Shown here piece by piece: positions 7,101-8,602 of a DNA stretch of 8,602 nt (positions are counted from its first letter, which is position 1; each line of letters begins with the position of its first letter). The position numbers and the translations under genes are program-made. Source of the stretch: Bacteroidota bacterium (lineage in GTDB: Bacteria > Bacteroidota > Bacteroidia > Bacteroidales > Marinifilaceae); NCBI GenBank assembly GCA_023400335.1, contig JAEXFF010000073.1, forward strand, positions 1-8,602, written 5' to 3'. The notes under the pieces are model-generated. The model did not search any database and was not told where the DNA came from. It saw only the letters and a program-made list of their open reading frames with translations.

Positions 7101-7346
7101 TTGCTCGTATATTTCCTGGTCTTTGATAGTAGAAAATTCACTGCTGATTCTGGCTTTATAATCATCTCTTATGAAATGATAAAAATCCCAGAAAGGAAGA
7201 ATCTCCGATTTTAATCCTAAAAGATCTTGTAAAAAGTCAGAACAAATATAGATACCTTTTTGGAAATCTGCTTTCCACCACCCTATATTAGCTGCCTTCA
7301 GGATTCTTTGTATTTCGTTTCGTTCAAATTCGTCTTTTACTGCCAT
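4152..7346 (-). CDS. soluble hybrid sensor histidine kinase, PAS-GAF-PAS-PAS-PAS-HisKA-HATPase-REC
   Basis: The product is a 1064-residue two-component hybrid kinase. Approximate order: PAS-like segment (10-125, with GWWKADF); GAF domain (135-300, with KSIMVVPMVSGDKTYGYLGID); PAS (313-430, with FIDLNPAFEKLTG and the closing FFSDITE); PAS (437-560, with DKNGTLIDLNEK); PAS (570-690, with IRWLHCHITV and GVNFDITE); a linking helix (687-710); HisKA with phospho-acceptor His717 in SHEIRTPLNAIIGF; HATPase with N-box Asn828/Asn832, G1 box DTGIG (859-863) and G2 box GTGLG (885-889); receiver with Glu955/Asp956, phospho-acceptor Asp998, Thr1026 and Lys1048. All catalytic residues needed for autophosphorylation and internal transfer are present. 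There is no signal peptide or membrane segment, so it is probably cytosolic. It ends at the receiver, with no DNA-binding domain and no Hpt domain, unlike the one-piece hybrid systems common in Bacteroides. The partner must therefore be elsewhere. The ligand cannot be read from the sequence. Transcription is likely from its own promoter near 7420. Confidence 0.93.
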   Translation of the reverse strand: MAVKDEFERNEIQRILKAANIGWWKADFQKGIYICSDFLQDLLGLKSEILPFWDFYHFIRDDYKARISSEFSTIKDQEIYEQSFPILTHYGEKWIHSKMYHKEKAENGQIIAYGFIQCIETPEAQYSSIQQINELLYRQHSISRSLLSFMQTKDIQKVVRKILEDILIHFQGSRVYIFHYNEEKASQDCIYEVVSPHVSPQQDQLQDLKMKDTPWWTKELRAQRPIILYSLNDLPSEARKEKDILLPQGIKSIMVVPMVSGDKTYGYLGIDIVDRYQEWQNEDYQWFASLANIISLCLKLLESEKEAQQEREYFRDLYVHMPIAYIRFKLLYDSNHQLKDYRFIDLNPAFEKLTGRPIHEYLHRKGSECYLNIPFPTQIIYLQKIIEESGYSQMTYQNKTENLYFRVILYAASADEVICFFSDITETFKAHKALEHSEKTLQNLFINIPVGIEIYDKNGTLIDLNEKDMSIFGLKEKKEALGVNLFENPNFPSELIQQFQNKEDMDFELKYDFSNLKNYYTSRQKGIKNLVVRAKPLYDEKGDFENYLLIIIDNTDTLSAHNRIQNFENFFSLIAGFAKIGYFKWNPLTKEGFAIDQWYKNLNEENTTPMEEIIGVYSHLYPEDAQILTQAYTDMIAGRITSLKKQIRVITPSGSIRWLHCHITVKEYDPVKKNIDLIGVNFDITETKEIETELIEAKNKAETLDKLKSAFLANMSHEIRTPLNAIIGFSSLLVDSPDSQEQQEYLSIIQKNSDLLLQLISDILDLSKIESGIFEFTYGEIDINNLCTEIIQTFSVKAAAGVELRLGTHLPECIVKSDKNRLTQIIGNFINNALKFTTSGSITLAYTVSEGFIKFSVTDTGIGIPPEKQKNIFDRFVKLNTFIPGTGLGLSICKSLAEQMGGQIGVESEEGKGSCFWFSLPYVPYKNNENTLALMNTAENNPEKSQERALILVAEDTDSNFLLISTILKKEYEIVRACDGNEAVEKYKALSPNLILMDIKMPNMDGLEATRQIRALNAQIPIIAITAFAFDSDRQNSLQAGCSDYLTKPISPQLLRETLKKYLS

Positions 7347-7419
7347 CTTGGAGTTTTATTTTTACTGATCACCTCAGTTATCCAAATGCATGAATTGCTC
7401 CGAATATTTATTTTTATAG

Positions 7420-7427
7420 CAAAAGTA
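7420..7427 (-). promoter_or_regulatory. candidate -7 promoter element (TACTTTTG) for the hybrid kinase
   Basis: Read on the minus strand this is TACTTTTG, a perfect TAnnTTTG element, 73 bases before the kinase ATG. The -33 region offers only TTCG (7450-7453, spacer 22) instead of TTTG. It lies between the peroxiredoxin terminator and the kinase start, which is where a promoter is needed. Confidence 0.5.
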
Positions 7428-7496
7428 ATAATTATTTTGAGAGGGAAGACGAATTTATAAAGTTTAGGCTGATTTTACTTGATACAGGAATAAAAA

Positions 7497-7552
7497 ACTG
7501 AAAAATCCGGTAACTACAATTGAAACCAATAAATAGAAACGGATTTTTCAGT
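7497..7552 (-). terminator. intrinsic terminator of the peroxiredoxin gene
   Basis: ACTGAAAAATCCG (7497-7509) and CGGATTTTTCAGT (7540-7552) form a perfect 13-bp stem around a long 30-base loop. On the minus strand the stem is followed at once by TTTTTT (7491-7496), part of which overlaps the stem end in composition. It begins about 38 bases after the peroxiredoxin stop. The T-run is on the minus side only, so it serves the peroxiredoxin gene and separates it from the kinase gene. Confidence 0.8.
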
Positions 7553-7590
7553 CAAATTAAAACAGATACTGCATAAAGAATATTAAATAT

Positions 7591-8295
7591 TTATTTCCGA
7601 AGTGCTTTATCTATTTTTTCAAGGGGTAAGGGTTTTGTACACAGGAACCAGTCGTAGCATTTTATACCTTCGCTTTCCTCCTCCATTCTTTCAGCAGCTT
7701 TTTCCATGGAATCCGGGGTGGGAGCAATTACGTCATCTCCCGGTTGCCAATCGGCCGGAAGGGCAACTCCAAAATGATCAATGGTTTGCAGTCCGATTAA
7801 AACCCGTTTGATTTCTTTAAAATTCCGTCCCAGAGCCATAGGATAGTAAAGTATGGTCCGGATTATACCTTCCGGATCGATGAAGAATACGGCTCTTACC
7901 GCTTGGGTTTTGCTTTCTCCCGGTTGTAACATACCGTAGGTCTTTGCAACATTCATCCCTACATCGTCGATCAGGGGAAAACAAATTGTGATATTTTTCA
8001 TTCCCTTATAATCGATTTTTTCTTGAATGGTTCTTAACCAGGCTATATGACTATTCACTCCGTCAATAGAAAGACCGACCAGTTGGCAATTGAGTTTTTC
8101 AAATTCTTCCGCCATACTGCCGAAAGTGATGAATTCGGTTGTACAAACCGGAGTAAAATCTCCCGGATGACTGAATAAAATGATCCATTTTCCCTGATAG
8201 TCATCCGGAAAGTTAATTTCTCCACGGGTCGTCATTGCTTTAAAGACAGGAGCCTCATCTCCTATGCGAGGCATTGCATGTGTGTCGTTTTCCAT
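7591..8295 (-). CDS. Prx6-type peroxiredoxin with two C-terminal cysteines
   Basis: The product is a cytosolic thiol peroxidase of 234 residues that reduces hydrogen peroxide, alkyl hydroperoxides and perhaps peroxynitrite. The peroxidatic site is the PxxxTxxC motif in HPGDFTPVC, with Pro44, Thr48 and Cys51. The matching active-site arginine is probably Arg134 in AVRAVFFIDP. The long C-terminal domain (about 165-234, with LPADWQPGDDVI) places it in the Prx6/archaeal thioredoxin-peroxidase branch and not with AhpC. Near the end are Cys213 and Cys219 in KCYDWFLC, the same spacing as Cys207/Cys213 of the Aeropyrum pernix enzyme, where the last one resolves Cys50. A two-cysteine mechanism is therefore more likely than the one-cysteine one of mammalian Prx6. 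The ATG at 8295 gives MENDTHAMPRIGDEAP; a second in-frame ATG at 8274 would begin MPRIGDEAP and also fits the family. I see no good TAnnTTTG promoter upstream on this strand. Confidence 0.93.
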   Translation of the reverse strand: MENDTHAMPRIGDEAPVFKAMTTRGEINFPDDYQGKWIILFSHPGDFTPVCTTEFITFGSMAEEFEKLNCQLVGLSIDGVNSHIAWLRTIQEKIDYKGMKNITICFPLIDDVGMNVAKTYGMLQPGESKTQAVRAVFFIDPEGIIRTILYYPMALGRNFKEIKRVLIGLQTIDHFGVALPADWQPGDDVIAPTPDSMEKAAERMEEESEGIKCYDWFLCTKPLPLEKIDKALRK

Positions 8296-8414
8296 AATCT
8301 ATACTTTAAATTTATTTATTCCCAGAATGAAACCCTTTGTCCTTAACGGAGTAAGGTTTTCCTCTTTTTCGTTTTGTTGTTTACGGGGAAGGCAGAGAAT
8401 TGTTCGGTCGCTTT

Positions 8415-8469
8415 GAAGGGCAGGGATAAAGGAGGAGAATAAAAAGAGGGAGGAATAAAGGGAAGAAAA
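8415..8469. repeat. purine-rich tract with repeated ATAAA
   Basis: Of 55 bases on the plus strand, 51 are purines; the exceptions are C8421, T8427, T8440 and T8456. Short units such as GGAGGA and GGGAGGA alternate with ATAAA at 8426, 8439 and 8455, with one more copy just outside at 8474. It lies 120-175 bases upstream of the peroxiredoxin start, so a long leader of that gene would be pyrimidine-rich here. Confidence 0.6.
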
Positions 8470-8514
8470 TGGTATAAAAAGCCGTTTTTTATATTTTTTC
8501 TCGCTTAAAACCTT

Positions 8515-8522
8515 TACTTTTG
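8515..8522 (+). promoter_or_regulatory. candidate -7 promoter element (TACTTTTG) for the right-edge gene
   Basis: TACTTTTG matches TAnnTTTG exactly and is the same octamer as the kinase promoter candidate. It is 56 bases before an ATG at 8579. No TTTG is visible at the -33 distance; the region there is a run of T (8485-8499). Confidence 0.45.
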
Positions 8523-8578
8523 TAAATAAGATGGAAAGGCCGGAGGAGTGCGGGGTATCAGACTGAATCCGAATTGAA

Positions 8579-8602
8579 ATGAATCTGAAAATCATTCTGG
8601 GG
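8579..8602 (+). CDS. possible start of a plus-strand gene cut by the window edge
   Basis: From the ATG at 8579 the eight visible codons read MNLKIILG and stay open to the edge. The start resembles a first beta-strand, and a promoter-like TACTTTTG lies at a fitting distance upstream. The fragment is too short to assign a family or even to be sure it is a gene. An earlier ATG at 8531 closes after 11 codons. Confidence 0.3.

Larger units (their letters stand above)
8296..8578. other. divergent intergenic region
   Basis: This stretch separates the peroxiredoxin start from a possible plus-strand gene at the right edge. It holds a small hairpin, CCTTA/TAAGG (8341-8345/8352-8356), a purine-rich tract (8415-8469) and a plus-strand promoter-like element (8515-8522). 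A minus-strand open frame of 98 codons spans most of it, but its protein is biased in composition and unlike any family I know, so I do not call it a gene. Confidence 0.6.

Noticed and set aside
8299..8595. A 98-codon open frame on the minus strand in the divergent gap
   Set aside because: Its protein is Ser/Phe/Leu/Lys-biased because it reads through the pyrimidine side of a low-complexity tract, and it resembles no family I know. It covers the plus-strand promoter-like element and the only space for control of the peroxiredoxin gene.

Overview
The window looks like a piece of a Bacteroidota chromosome, most likely order Bacteroidales. The evidence is moderate G+C, A/T-rich leaders directly in front of start codons with few Shine-Dalgarno sequences, two perfect copies of the TAnnTTTG -7 promoter element in plausible places, and a very large hybrid sensor kinase. 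The family Odoribacteraceae would fit, but that is a guess. I see no mobile element, CRISPR array, tRNA or rRNA.

Layout. The plus strand (1-3980) carries the 3' half of rclC (DUF417/YkgB membrane protein), then rclA (flavin disulfide reductase of reactive-chlorine resistance). After a 230-base gap comes cbpA (class B J-domain protein) with cbpM (its modulator) 11 bases behind it. After a 218-base gap that holds a nested stem-loop comes a DJ-1/PfpI-family gene. A convergent junction (3981-4151) with a hairpin terminator follows. The minus strand then carries a 1064-residue soluble hybrid histidine kinase (4152-7346) and, upstream of it, a Prx6-type peroxiredoxin (7591-8295) that ends at a strong intrinsic terminator. 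The right edge is a divergent intergenic region with a purine-rich tract, a candidate plus-strand promoter, and possibly the first eight codons of another plus-strand gene.

How it fits together. Four of the five functional units concern oxidant or protein-damage stress: RclA/RclC (hypochlorous acid and copper stress), CbpA/CbpM (Hsp70 co-chaperone and its control), a DJ-1-family protein with the catalytic cysteine, and a peroxiredoxin with peroxidatic and C-terminal cysteines. The hybrid kinase is cytosolic by sequence, has four PAS-like segments and a GAF domain, and ends at its receiver domain with no DNA-binding output. It could sense an intracellular redox or metabolic signal, but nothing in the sequence proves a link to its neighbours. 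I do not see a wholly new system. The most useful leads are the stress-gene clustering, the three-cysteine peroxiredoxin, the orphan soluble kinase, the nested stem-loop before the DJ-1 gene, and the unclear start of that gene.
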